Below are positions 51,410 to 59,835 of a DNA stretch of 64,000 nucleotides, piece by piece. Positions within the stretch are counted from its first letter, which is position 1. Each line of letters opens with the position of its first letter. The stretch comes from Algoriphagus faecimaris (GTDB lineage Bacteria; Bacteroidota; Bacteroidia; Cytophagales; Cyclobacteriaceae): assembly GCF_900101705.1 (NCBI RefSeq), contig NZ_FNAC01000011.1, positions 1 through 64,000 of the forward strand, written 5' to 3'. The notes beneath the pieces were generated by a model, which was given only the letters and a program-made list of their open reading frames with translations, ran no database searches and was not told where the DNA came from. The translations under genes and the position numbers were made by a program.

Positions 51410-51826
51410 TGGTTTTTCCCACCAGCTTTTATGGACGATTTTCCATTTCCCCTCTATTTTTATCAGAGTCAAAAAATCATAATAGTAGATTCCCGGCCAA
51501 AACAACTCCGTCTCGACCGAAGCAGTATTTCCTTGGACTCGTATGGATACGATTTCATTTTTAAACTCTTCCTTATTCCTGGGAGAACCAGATGAAGTGG
51601 CACTCGCCCATGCATTGAATTCGGTCACTGTCAATCGCTCACCCCTATAGCCAATCAGTCGCGCCTCAGGATGGAAAGCCTCTTGAAGCTTATCGAAATC
51701 TCTGTCCATCATCCCATCAAAGTACAGGTTGACAGTTTTGGAAATCAGATCCCGATCAGATGGCTCTTGAGCAAAAGTGACCCCAACTAGGCCTAGTTGA
51801 AAAACAAGCAGAAGTAGTTTCTTCAT
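51404..51826 (-). CDS. exported NTF2-like/lumazine-binding-like protein
   Basis: A 140-residue protein with a signal peptide (about 1-19, ending TFAQ) and an NTF2-like cone fold: helices (VNLYFDGMMDRDFDKLQEAFHPEARLIGY) then strands to IEGKWKIVHKSWWEKP. I recall it as the putative lumazine-binding (PF12893) branch of the NTF2 superfamily. Substrate and role are unknown. It is convergent with coaE (6-bp overlap) and lies alone on the minus strand. Confidence 0.75.
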   Translation of the reverse strand: MKKLLLLVFQLGLVGVTFAQEPSDRDLISKTVNLYFDGMMDRDFDKLQEAFHPEARLIGYRGERLTVTEFNAWASATSSGSPRNKEEFKNEIVSIRVQGNTASVETELFWPGIYYYDFLTLIKIEGKWKIVHKSWWEKPL

Positions 51827-52138
51827 GGTTAGATTTTTTACGAAATTAACAATTCCTTCCAGCTGTTTATTTTTTGTTTTTCAATGGTCAGAATTTGTCC
51901 CTACTGTAAGTCGGGATGGAATACCCCAAAATATTCTCATGGGCATTTCGTCAGACATTAACTCCTTGAAGGGCTGACTTCACCTTAAACCTCAATAGTA
52001 ACCCGATTTAACTATTTAGCACTTTTAGCTAAACTATTACTGGTCTAATAAAAAAGGAAGTTCAATAGCTGAACTTCCTTTCCATAGATTTAAACCAAAG
52101 TATAAGCTTAGGATTCTACATGTTAAAATTAAAAGAGC
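51827..52138. other. spacer upstream of the NTF2-like gene
   Basis: 312 bp with no ORF. It contains the terminator of the redox operon (52050-52080) and presumably the promoter of the NTF2-like gene. No TAnnTTTG box was recognised. Confidence 0.4.
52050..52080 (-). terminator. terminator of the peroxiredoxin operon
   Basis: AAGGAAGTTCA (52054-52064) pairs perfectly with TGAACTTCCTT (52070-52080). On the minus strand it is followed by a T tract (52049-52055). It lies 59 bp past the DUF6952 stop. Confidence 0.78.
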
Positions 52139-52387
52139 CTATCTATCTATTGAGCCTAATACTTTTTTCATAAATGCATTACCGGCATCTTTTTCAGACA
52201 TACCGGAAGCCACTAGTTCATGAACCTCCAAAGCACCACAAAGATTAGAGATCAGCTCTCCAATTACGTCAATCTCCGGTTCCTTTAAAGCAGGCGCCTC
52301 AGATAGGTTTTCCAATACCTGCAGCGTTGTTTCTATTTGTTCCGGAGTACAGGTTCTTTGAACTGCCTTAATTACTGGTAATTTCAT
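52139..52387 (-). CDS. DUF6952 small protein of the redox operon
   Basis: An 82-residue, helical protein (MKLPVIKAVQRTCTPEQIETTLQVLENLSEAP...). I recall the family as DUF6952, found with thioredoxin-like genes in Bacteroidota. Two Cys residues (in RTCTPE and NLCGAL) might be redox active. The ATG overlaps the thioredoxin gene end by 20 bp, so translation is coupled. Function unknown; a partner or regulator of the peroxiredoxin/thioredoxin pair is inferred from position only. Confidence 0.75.
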   Translation of the reverse strand: MKLPVIKAVQRTCTPEQIETTLQVLENLSEAPALKEPEIDVIGELISNLCGALEVHELVASGMSEKDAGNAFMKKVLGSIDR

Positions 52388-52679
52388 GGATCAAAGTTTT
52401 TAATTGGTCCTCTTTGTTTGTCTGAATTTGCTTGACCAACTGACCTCCCTTGAAAGAAGCAAAGGTCGGAAGGTTATTAACCTGAGCCAATTTTCTGGAT
52501 TCAGGAAATTTTTCTGCATCTACAATGACAAAAACCTTGTCTGCATTTTCTCCGGCAAGCCTTCTAAACTTTGGTTTCATGATACGACAGTTTCCACACC
52601 AAGTAGCAGAATACTGTACGATCACCTGATCGTTGGAAGCTACAAGCTCCTTTAGACTATCTTCAGTAAGTTCGATCAT
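52368..52679 (-). CDS. thioredoxin family protein with a WCGNC active site
   Basis: A 103-residue cytoplasmic thioredoxin-fold protein. The active site is W27-C28-G-N-C31, an unusual variant of the common CGPC; the cis-Pro is in NNLPTFASFKGG. It probably reduces the adjacent peroxiredoxin. It lies 9 bp after the peroxiredoxin gene and overlaps the DUF6952 gene. The two Cys that matter are present, so it should be active. Confidence 0.87.
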   Translation of the reverse strand: MIELTEDSLKELVASNDQVIVQYSATWCGNCRIMKPKFRRLAGENADKVFVIVDAEKFPESRKLAQVNNLPTFASFKGGQLVKQIQTNKEDQLKTLIHEITSN

Positions 52680-52688
52680 GTTTTTAAA

Positions 52689-53321
52689 TTAATTGTTGGA
52701 TAAGTAATTGGCGACACCTTCATTGGTGGCTTGCATAGCTTCTTTTCCCTCTTCCCAATTTGCAGGGCATACTTCTCCAAACTTCTCTACATGAAGCTGT
52801 GCATCTAGAATTCTCAAGTATTCGTCGATATTTCTACCAAGTGGAAGATCATTGATAGATTCATGACGAACGATACCTTCTTTATCAATCAAGAAAGTTC
52901 CTCTGTAAGCCACTGGAGCACCTTCAAATGACCAAAGGTTAGACTCAGGATCAAAACTGTACTCACCCGCTAACACCCCATAATTCAAGGAAATAGTTTT
53001 GCTTGCATCAGCCAAGATGGTGTAAGTCACACCTTCAATACCACCTTCTGCTTTAGGAGTCATTAACCACGCCAAGTGAGTCTCCTCTGTATCCGTAGAA
53101 CAACCTAGCACCACTGTTTCTCTCTTTTCAAATTCAGCCAATTTAGACTGAAAAGCATGAAGCTCAGTAGGACATACAAAAGTGAAATCCTTTGGATAGA
53201 AGAAAAGAATAACATTTTTCTTTCCAAGGAATTGCTCCAAGTTGAAGTTTTCTACGATTTCTTCTCCGTTGATTACCGCCCCTACATTAAATGAAGGAGC
53301 CTTTTTACCGACTAATGCCAT
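52689..53321 (-). CDS. typical 2-Cys peroxiredoxin (AhpC/Prx1 type)
   Basis: A 210-residue enzyme that reduces peroxides. The peroxidatic Cys50 is in FTFVCPTE and the resolving Cys185 in EVCPANW. KDFTFVCPTELHAF and GVLAGEYSF (near 115-123) are usual. It works with a thioredoxin-like reductant, here presumably the WCGNC protein encoded 9 bp downstream. The promoter at 53352-53380 and terminator at 52050 bracket a three-gene unit (peroxiredoxin, thioredoxin, DUF6952). Confidence 0.93.
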   Translation of the reverse strand: MALVGKKAPSFNVGAVINGEEIVENFNLEQFLGKKNVILFFYPKDFTFVCPTELHAFQSKLAEFEKRETVVLGCSTDTEETHLAWLMTPKAEGGIEGVTYTILADASKTISLNYGVLAGEYSFDPESNLWSFEGAPVAYRGTFLIDKEGIVRHESINDLPLGRNIDEYLRILDAQLHVEKFGEVCPANWEEGKEAMQATNEGVANYLSNN

Positions 53322-53351
53322 ATTTTAATTATTGGTTTCTTATTTACACTG

Positions 53352-53380
53352 CAAAGCTAGCCGTTGAACTAGGAAACAAA
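53352..53380 (-). promoter_or_regulatory. promoter of the peroxiredoxin operon (TTTG ... TAGCTTTG)
   Basis: On the minus strand, TTTG (53377-53380) is followed after 17 bp by TAGCTTTG (53352-53359), an exact match to the Bacteroidota -33/-7 promoter. The start codon lies about 30 bp downstream. Confidence 0.6.
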
Positions 53381-53630
53381 AAAAATTATATATGCTAAAA
53401 GTGCATTTGAACCAAGACAAGACAAAATTTAATACTGAGTAAACTTTTATAAAAAAATATTATTCTAATATTTTAACAATTAATCAGGCCTGAAAAATAC
53501 ACGCAATCCATTGCGGACAAAAGAAAAATTTTGCAATTGAAAAAATCTATTCTTTATCAAAAAAAGCTATTGGGAAAAGTAAAGCACTACAGCCTCGGCA
53601 ATGGTCCATTTTAGTTCTGATCACCCAGCC

Positions 53631-53667
53631 AAAATAAAAATTCCCCTCAAAATTTATTTGAGGGGAA
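53631..53667 (-). terminator. terminator of serS
   Basis: TTCCCCTCAAA (53641-53651) pairs perfectly with TTTGAGGGGAA (53657-53667). On the minus strand it is followed by a T-rich stretch (53631-53640). Confidence 0.78.
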
Positions 53668-53725
53668 TTGGACTTTCTCTACTTCCTGAAAGTAAATCCT
53701 TACTCCAAGGTATTTTTCCAAAGCT

Positions 53726-54997
53726 TTATATCTTTTCAAATCCTAAATAAGGATGCAATACTTTTGGCATCATAATTCCATCCGGTGTCTGATTATTTTC
53801 TAATAGCGCCGCCACAATTCTTGGCAAAGCCAATGCTGAACCATTTAAGGAATGTGCCAACTGCGTTTTCTTTTCCGAATCCTTAAATCTCAATTTCAGT
53901 CGATTGCTCTGATAGGTTTCAAAATTGGAAACTGAACTGACTTCGAGCCAGCGCCCCTGAGCTGCCGAAAAGACTTCCATATCATAAGTAAGAGAGCTTG
54001 TAAAGCCCATATCGCCTCCACATAATCTCAGTACCCGATAAGGCAACTCCAGCTTCTTAAGCAACCCTTGGACATATGTACTCATCTCCTCGAGTGCCTG
54101 ATAAGAGTGCTCAGGATGAGTAATCTGCACAATTTCCACCTTGTCAAACTGATGAAGTCTATTCAAACCTCTCACATGAGCTCCCCAAGAACCCGCTTCT
54201 CTACGAAAACAAGGGGTATAACCCACATTTTTGATGGGAAGCTCCTCCTCGGTGAGAATCACATCCCGATAAAGATTGGTTATAGGAACTTCGGCCGTAG
54301 GGATCAGATACAAGTTATCTGCCGTCGCATGATACATTTGACCTTCTTTGTCGGGAAGTTGGCCAGTCGCATAGCCTGATTCCTCATTGACTAGGATGGG
54401 CGGTTGGACTTCAACAAATCCTGCCTTGAGGGCCTCGTCCAGGAAAAAATTTATCAAGGCTCTCTGTAGCCGGGCACCTTTTCCCTTATAGACAGGAAAA
54501 CCTGCTCCGGTAATTTTCACTCCCAAATCAAAGTCAATGATATCGTACTTTTTTATCAGCTCCCAATGAGGCAAATTGCCTTCAAAAAGCGTAGGAATAG
54601 CTCCGTACTCCAGCACTGTTTCATTATCCTCTGCTGACTTTCCAAACGGAACCGAAATATGAGGGACATTTGGGATCGTGTAAAGCAGTGCTTTCAACTC
54701 TTCCTCAGCTGATGCATTGGCTTCATCTAAACTCTTTATTTCCAGCTTCAGCTCTGCTGTTTTATTTTTGATTTTTTCAGCTTCTTCTTTCTTCCCTTCG
54801 CGCATCAATTGCCCAATTTCTTTGGAAATAGAATTGGCCTCGGCCTGAAGTTGATCCCTTTGTGTTTGCGTAGTTTTTCGCTTATCATCCAGATCAATCA
54901 CTTGGTTAAGGAGTCCTTCAGCCTCGACAAAATTTCTTTTTTGAAGCCCTTCCAAGACTCGATCAAATTGATCTCGTACGGTATTAACTAATAGCAT
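53726..54997 (-). CDS. serS: seryl-tRNA synthetase
   Basis: A 423-residue class II synthetase. The long antiparallel coiled-coil tRNA arm is at residues about 30-105 (charged, KKEEAEKIKNKTAELKLEIKSL). Motif 2 is CFRREAGSWG near 255-264 with the GLNRLHQFDKVE loop. Motif 3 is near the end (LNGSALALPRIVAALLENNQ). Length and order are normal. A TATCTTTG -7-like box lies 24 bp upstream (55021-55028). It is the only aminoacyl-tRNA synthetase in the window. Confidence 0.97.
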   Translation of the reverse strand: MLLVNTVRDQFDRVLEGLQKRNFVEAEGLLNQVIDLDDKRKTTQTQRDQLQAEANSISKEIGQLMREGKKEEAEKIKNKTAELKLEIKSLDEANASAEEELKALLYTIPNVPHISVPFGKSAEDNETVLEYGAIPTLFEGNLPHWELIKKYDIIDFDLGVKITGAGFPVYKGKGARLQRALINFFLDEALKAGFVEVQPPILVNEESGYATGQLPDKEGQMYHATADNLYLIPTAEVPITNLYRDVILTEEELPIKNVGYTPCFRREAGSWGAHVRGLNRLHQFDKVEIVQITHPEHSYQALEEMSTYVQGLLKKLELPYRVLRLCGGDMGFTSSLTYDMEVFSAAQGRWLEVSSVSNFETYQSNRLKLRFKDSEKKTQLAHSLNGSALALPRIVAALLENNQTPDGIMMPKVLHPYLGFEKI

Positions 54998-55020
54998 TGT
55001 ATGTTCTTTTTTTCGATGGG

Positions 55021-55028
55021 CAAAGATA
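55021..55028 (-). promoter_or_regulatory. probable -7 box for serS
   Basis: Reads TATCTTTG on the minus strand, 24 bp before the serS start. The -33 would lie in the 3' end of the lipoprotein gene; a TTG at 55042-55044 is only 13 bp away, so it is weak. The same -7 octamer is found before hemW. Confidence 0.38.
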
Positions 55029-55033
55029 AGGAC

Positions 55034-55804
55034 TTATCTTACAAGAATCCGCTTACTGATAGAAGAGAAAGGCCCCTCAAGCTCTTTTCCATCCTTGCGA
55101 AGCAGTCGTACTTTAAGAAGATAATCGCCTGGACTTAGGTTTTCGATATGAATCGGTGACATATGATCTACTTCATAACTTAACTCTCCAAGTTCCACTC
55201 CTACCAAAAGCGAATCAAGATCCATATCCCCCCCCAATACCAAAAAATCAATCACTACGGGTTCGCCTACTTCAAAAACCTGTCCACCTGTAGGAAGATT
55301 AAGGGCGAGATAAGGCTCAGCAGAATAAGGAAAAGGCCTAGAGTCCCCCACCTGAAAATCCCGGTCTATATAATTCCCAAAATTCTTAAGGGCAATCCCA
55401 TCTTCGTCTACCAAGTACGCGACCACACGATAACTACCTTGCTTAAGATCTTGCTGAAAAATCGGCGTACGAAAACCCACAGGATCATTACCATTCAGGA
55501 TAATAAACAGTCGAAATGAATTATCACCTACTTGCCCAAAAGGGTAATTCTTAATATTGAATTCAAAAGGGACTTCCCCCGGTCTAAAAACCTGATTACC
55601 TAATGGAGAATAGAGCTCAAGTATGGCATCGGGATAAGCCGCTTCCTTCTCTTCTTGAAAAAATTTTATTTTCGGTTTATCAGAATTTAAAGTAGCAGAA
55701 TCAAGCGTAGCATCGACTTCTACTTCATTAATTTTTTTTCGGTCTTCACTGCAGGCAAAATTCAAGGCTAATAAAGTAATGCCTAGGATCAGGTTTTTCT
55801 TCAT
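55034..55804 (-). CDS. lipoprotein of unknown function with Ig-like domains
   Basis: A 256-residue exported lipoprotein: signal peptide (MKKNLILGITLLALNFAC, lipobox Cys18), a charged linker and two beta-rich repeats. Each repeat holds a GNQVFRPGEVPFEFNIKNY-like segment: LELYSPLGNQVF (about 61-72) and LNLPTGGQVFEVGEPVVIDFLV (about 168-189). The repeat pattern suggests two Ig-like domains. I recognise no named family. Its 3' end abuts the serS promoter. It is probably anchored in the outer or inner membrane facing the periplasm. Confidence 0.7.
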   Translation of the reverse strand: MKKNLILGITLLALNFACSEDRKKINEVEVDATLDSATLNSDKPKIKFFQEEKEAAYPDAILELYSPLGNQVFRPGEVPFEFNIKNYPFGQVGDNSFRLFIILNGNDPVGFRTPIFQQDLKQGSYRVVAYLVDEDGIALKNFGNYIDRDFQVGDSRPFPYSAEPYLALNLPTGGQVFEVGEPVVIDFLVLGGDMDLDSLLVGVELGELSYEVDHMSPIHIENLSPGDYLLKVRLLRKDGKELEGPFSSISKRILVR

Positions 55805-55866
55805 TGTGAAAGGATTTGATACTAAAGGTATTATTTTTACCCCAAAAATTCAGGAATATCAATATC

Positions 55867-56844
55867 ATGGAAATTCTATTTGACGAAATCCCAAGTTTAG
55901 ACTTGGCAGATTTCACTTCGGGAAATGCCGAACAAAAAGCCCAATTTGTAAAAAAACTCGGTGAGGCTTATGAAAACATCGGCTTTGTCGCCATAAAGAA
56001 TCATGGACTCTCCAAAGAGCTACAGGATCGCCTGTATGATTCGATAAAGAAATTTTTCACACTCTCTGATACAATTAAAACCAAATACGAAAAGCCGGAG
56101 ATTGGATTTCAGAGAGGCTATACAGGCAAGGGAAAAGAGCATGCAAAGGGAAGGAATACCGGAGATTTGAAGGAATTTTATCATGTGGGACAAGAGCGAG
56201 ACGAAATTCCAAATGGAGATCCTGTCAAAAATGAGTACCCTGACAATATTTGGCCTGAAGAGCTTCCTGAATTTAAAAAAGATGCCTTGGAAGCATTTAG
56301 AACTTTAGAAAATGCGGGCAGAAATATGCTTAAAGCCATCGCGTTAAACTTAAATCTCCCTGAAGACTACTTCGAGCAAAAAGTAGCCTATGGCAACTCC
56401 ATCCTGAGACAGATTCATTATTTCCCAATCGAAAACCCTGATGAAGTACCCGCTGATGCCGTTCGTGCTGCTGAGCATGGCGATATCAATCTCATCACAT
56501 TGTTGATGGGGGCCAGTGCTGATGGGCTTCAGGTGCTTCGAAAAGATGGCAAATGGATCCCGATCACTGCACTGCCTGATCAGCTTGTGGTCAATGTAGG
56601 GGACATGCTCGAGCGCCTGACCAATAAGAAACTGAAGTCAACCATTCACCGAGTAGTCAATCCTCCCCGAGAACTGATGAATACCAGCCGATACTCTATT
56701 CCTTTCTTTATGCATCCGCGATCAGAAATGGATTTGACCTGCTTACCAAGCTGTGTAGATGCAGAGAACCCGAAGCAATTTGCAGACGCTACTGCGGGGG
56801 AATTTCTGGAGGAAAGACTCCGAGAACTAGGACTCCGTAAATAA
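55867..56844 (+). CDS. isopenicillin N synthase-like Fe(II)/2-oxoglutarate dioxygenase
   Basis: A 325-residue non-heme iron oxygenase of the IPNS superfamily. The iron triad is His204 and Asp206 (EHGDINL) and His261 (STIHRVVNPP). Arg275 and Ser277 (SRYSIPFF) would bind 2-oxoglutarate or the substrate carboxylate. The N-terminal ENIGFVAIKNHG is the family start. The ATG at 55867 is preferred over 55816, which adds residues without similarity. The substrate is unknown. It is followed 5 bp later by a chromate transporter gene, an unexpected pairing. Confidence 0.86.
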   Translation: MEILFDEIPSLDLADFTSGNAEQKAQFVKKLGEAYENIGFVAIKNHGLSKELQDRLYDSIKKFFTLSDTIKTKYEKPEIGFQRGYTGKGKEHAKGRNTGDLKEFYHVGQERDEIPNGDPVKNEYPDNIWPEELPEFKKDALEAFRTLENAGRNMLKAIALNLNLPEDYFEQKVAYGNSILRQIHYFPIENPDEVPADAVRAAEHGDINLITLLMGASADGLQVLRKDGKWIPITALPDQLVVNVGDMLERLTNKKLKSTIHRVVNPPRELMNTSRYSIPFFMHPRSEMDLTCLPSCVDAENPKQFADATAGEFLEERLRELGLRK

Positions 56845-56849
56845 TCGAC

Positions 56850-58049
56850 ATGTCGGTAAAAAGGGTCAGATATTACCTATTTCTGAGGGACATACTGACC
56901 CTTTCTCTAACTGCCTTTGGAGGGCCACAGGCTTTTTTAGGAATGCTATTGGAGCGAATGGTCCACCTTAGGAAGTACATCTCTGAGGAGGAACTTTGGG
57001 AACTCAATGCCCTTTGCAATATGCTTCCAGGTCCATCTTCCACCCAGCTTGTATCTGCTATTGGCTTTCGTGTCGGCGGCCCAAATCTCGCCTATTTAGC
57101 TCTTTTGGTCTGGATTATCCCAGCCACACTACTGATGACTGCAGCAGCAGCATTAATCTATTTTTTACAAGAAAATACTCCCGGTGCCCTAAACTTTGCC
57201 AAGTTCATTCAGCCAATGGCTATCGGCTTTATCATTTTTGCAGCACAGAAAACTATCAGTAAAATGATTCAAACCACCGAGGCGATGGTGCTGGTATTGA
57301 TTTCTACTTTTATTTCCTTTTTCTACAGCTCGCCCTATGTCTTTCCGATATTATTGATTATCGGAGGATTGAGTACCTCTATCAAATACAAAAAACAACC
57401 CAAACTGGAGCAAGATCAGCCTCTAGTTATTCAATGGAGCAACTTTTACCTTTGGGCAGGAGTCTTACTCTTTGCTGCCTTGCTCGGTGCACTCACCAAA
57501 TACCAGCCCGTGATTCTATTTGAAAACTTCTATCGAAACGGTAGCTTGATTTTCGGAGGAGGTCAGGTCCTTGTGCCCTATTTGTATACGGAGTTTGTGG
57601 ATTTCAAGCAGTTTTTGAGTTCGGAAGAATTCTTGACAGGCTATGCCATTTCCCAGGGCGTTCCAGGTCCTACCTTTAGTATTTCGTCATATGTAGGAGC
57701 ACTTTCCATGAGAGAGTTTGGGATTATGGGCTTTTTGGCCGGCGGCCTGATCGCCGCTGCAGGAATATTTTTACCAGGTATTTTCTTGATTTTCTTTGTG
57801 ATTCGATTCTGGGATCAACTCAAAAAATATAGACCTGTGAGGGCTGCCCTAGAAGGAATCAATGCAGTCTCCTGCGGGATGCTTATCGCAGCAGCTTATT
57901 TGCTATTTGAGCCTATGGAGGCCAATTTAATTAATATTTTGATGGTCCTAGGCACCTATATTTTACTTCAATTCACCAAGATCACCTCTCCTTTGATCAT
58001 AGCCGGCGGAGTGATTCTGGGTATAGCCTATAATTATTTCACGCTATAA
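56850..58049 (+). CDS. chrA: chromate transporter family protein (ChrA, two-domain)
   Basis: A 399-residue membrane protein with two CHR domains in one chain (about 10-190 and 200-395). LTAFGGPQAFLGMLLERMVH and NMLPGPSSTQL mark the first, and SLIFGGGQVLVPYLYTEFVD and GYAISQGVPGPTFSISSYVGAL the second. About 10-12 membrane helices. It is expected to export chromate or sulfate-like anions by proton antiport. It is 5 bp after the dioxygenase gene, so probably cotranscribed. Confidence 0.9.
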   Translation: MSVKRVRYYLFLRDILTLSLTAFGGPQAFLGMLLERMVHLRKYISEEELWELNALCNMLPGPSSTQLVSAIGFRVGGPNLAYLALLVWIIPATLLMTAAAALIYFLQENTPGALNFAKFIQPMAIGFIIFAAQKTISKMIQTTEAMVLVLISTFISFFYSSPYVFPILLIIGGLSTSIKYKKQPKLEQDQPLVIQWSNFYLWAGVLLFAALLGALTKYQPVILFENFYRNGSLIFGGGQVLVPYLYTEFVDFKQFLSSEEFLTGYAISQGVPGPTFSISSYVGALSMREFGIMGFLAGGLIAAAGIFLPGIFLIFFVIRFWDQLKKYRPVRAALEGINAVSCGMLIAAAYLLFEPMEANLINILMVLGTYILLQFTKITSPLIIAGGVILGIAYNYFTL

Positions 58050-58141
58050 TTGCCTCTTTTCTCTTGCTCAGAAAATGACTCAGGAACAAGAAAGGACTGT
58101 TTGACGTTTTAAAAATCTAAATCATTCCCTATCTTTCTCTC

Positions 58142-58807
58142 ATGCAGGCAAACGAATTCATCAACAATCTTATTCCCCCACTCAAGCTCAGTGACAAAAC
58201 CAAGATGGCTTTGGCTTGGATGGAAGAAATTCGGACAGATGTTTTGCCTGTAGTGGACAAAGGTAAATTTTTAGGTTTGCTCAAAGATGAAATGATTTTT
58301 GAGCAAAACAACCCTGAAGCGAATGTAGGTAGTCTCGACCCCGAGGCGGCCAATTGTTGGGTCTTCAGTGACAAGCATATTTACGATGTACTGAAAGTCA
58401 GTGCCGAGTTTCAATCTAACATTGTGGCCGTATTGGACAGGGAGAATTCCTACCTTGGCGTGGTGACTATGGAGGATGCTATTTCGGCTTTTGCAGATAG
58501 TCTATCTATTCAGTCCCAGGGATCTGTGTTGATTCTATCGATGAATATGACAGATTATTCACTTGCAGAAATCTGCAGAATCATAGAGACGGAAAATACC
58601 AAAGTACTCAGTTCGTTTATCAGCAATGACCCACTTGATGATTCTAAAATCAAGCTGACACTAAAATTGGATAAACCCGAGCTTCGCCACATCAAAGCGA
58701 CAATGGAGCGGTTTGGCTATCGAATATTGGATCATTATCAAGAAGAGACCGGAGTAAGTAGTGAGGAAGATAGAATCGGTAACTTGCTGAGATTTTTAGA
58801 TATTTAG
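58142..58807 (+). CDS. CBS domain protein
   Basis: A 221-residue cytoplasmic protein with two CBS motifs in the first 120 residues (KMALAWMEEIRTDVLPVVDKGKFLGLL and VLKVSAEFQSNIVAVLDRENSYLGVVTMEDAI). The C-terminal part (about 125-215, SVLILSMNMTDYSLAEICRIIETENTKVLSSF) resembles an ACT-like regulatory domain. The protein may bind adenine nucleotides. It precedes NAD kinase, as in many Bacteroidota. Role unknown. Confidence 0.83.
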   Translation: MQANEFINNLIPPLKLSDKTKMALAWMEEIRTDVLPVVDKGKFLGLLKDEMIFEQNNPEANVGSLDPEAANCWVFSDKHIYDVLKVSAEFQSNIVAVLDRENSYLGVVTMEDAISAFADSLSIQSQGSVLILSMNMTDYSLAEICRIIETENTKVLSSFISNDPLDDSKIKLTLKLDKPELRHIKATMERFGYRILDHYQEETGVSSEEDRIGNLLRFLDI

Positions 58808-58853
58808 GACCTGAAGTCGGGCAGTCTACCGATGAAAACCAAAAAATAAACAC

Positions 58854-59729
58854 ATGAAAGTCGCTTTGCACGGCTTGGCGCTGAAACTAGAATTCCTCAA
58901 AGATGTCCAAGCTCTATTCTCAGCTTTGGAACAGCATCAGTTTGAGATTTTTGTTACCGAGCAATTTGACCGGCAACTCCGCATGCATGGAAATACCGGA
59001 ATGACTTATTGGCTATTGGAAGGTAGAGAGGATATGAAGTCTATGGATTTTCTGATTTCGGTTGGAGGAGACGGAACCTTACTAGATGCTGTCTGCCAAG
59101 TAGGTGATTTAGAAACACCTATCTTGGGATTGAATACCGGAAGATTGGGATTTTTGGCCACAGTAGCTACAGACAAAATTTTTGAAGCTATTAATCATAT
59201 TGCCCAAGAGAACTACCAAATTGAAAATCGAACCTTAGTCTCACTCAGAAGTAAGCGCAAGCTGTTCAATGGTTTAAATTTCGGCTTGAATGAATTTACA
59301 ATCCATAAAAGAGACACCTCCTCGATGATCACCGTGCATACCTATATCGATGGAAAATACCTCAATAGCTATTGGGCAGATGGACTGATAGTGGCTACGC
59401 CGACGGGATCGACAGGGTATTCCCTCAGCTGCGGTGGACCCTTAATTTCACCTGAAGCAAAAAACCTGGTCATCACACCGGTAAGCCCTCATAATCTCAA
59501 TGTACGGCCAATTATTGTTTCTGATGAAAGTGAAATTAGCTTTGAGATAGAGGGACGAGCAGAAAAATTTCTCATCTCATTGGATTCCAGGTCCACTTCG
59601 ATTTCTTCAGATTTGAAGCTTAGCGTCCGAAAAGAGCGATTTTATGCCCGATTGATGAAATTACCTAGTTACAATTTTTTTGATACCTTGAGATATAAAT
59701 TAAATTGGGGCTTCGATATGAGAAACTGA
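58854..59729 (+). CDS. nadK: NAD kinase
   Basis: A 291-residue enzyme that phosphorylates NAD to NADP. GGDG is at 71-74 (SVGGDGTLLDA), followed by GLNTGRLGFLA and the second signature TPTGSTGYSLSCGGPLI. The substrate-binding motifs are complete and the length is normal. It lies 46 bp after the CBS gene and 106-130 bp before the PorG-like gene (depending on the start chosen), in a widely kept order. Confidence 0.95.
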   Translation: MKVALHGLALKLEFLKDVQALFSALEQHQFEIFVTEQFDRQLRMHGNTGMTYWLLEGREDMKSMDFLISVGGDGTLLDAVCQVGDLETPILGLNTGRLGFLATVATDKIFEAINHIAQENYQIENRTLVSLRSKRKLFNGLNFGLNEFTIHKRDTSSMITVHTYIDGKYLNSYWADGLIVATPTGSTGYSLSCGGPLISPEAKNLVITPVSPHNLNVRPIIVSDESEISFEIEGRAEKFLISLDSRSTSISSDLKLSVRKERFYARLMKLPSYNFFDTLRYKLNWGFDMRN

Positions 59730-59835
59730 TTCCCAATCGTTAGAAATCATAGGCTCTTGGAGCTTAACAATTATTAACCGCAGAAATACAGATCATCGTT
59801 TTTTAAACGTGGTCTACTTCCTAACTTGCATCGTC

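Larger units (their letters stand above)
53322..53725. other. 404-bp AT-rich gap between the peroxiredoxin gene and serS
   Basis: No ORF is supported. It holds the peroxiredoxin promoter (53352-53380) and the serS terminator (53631-53667). The remaining AT-rich stretch around 53440-53560 shows nothing I can name. Confidence 0.5.

Noticed and set aside
58130..58137. TATCTTTC as a promoter for the CBS gene
   Set aside because: It has one mismatch at the last base and lies only 4 bp from the start codon, too close for a usual leader.
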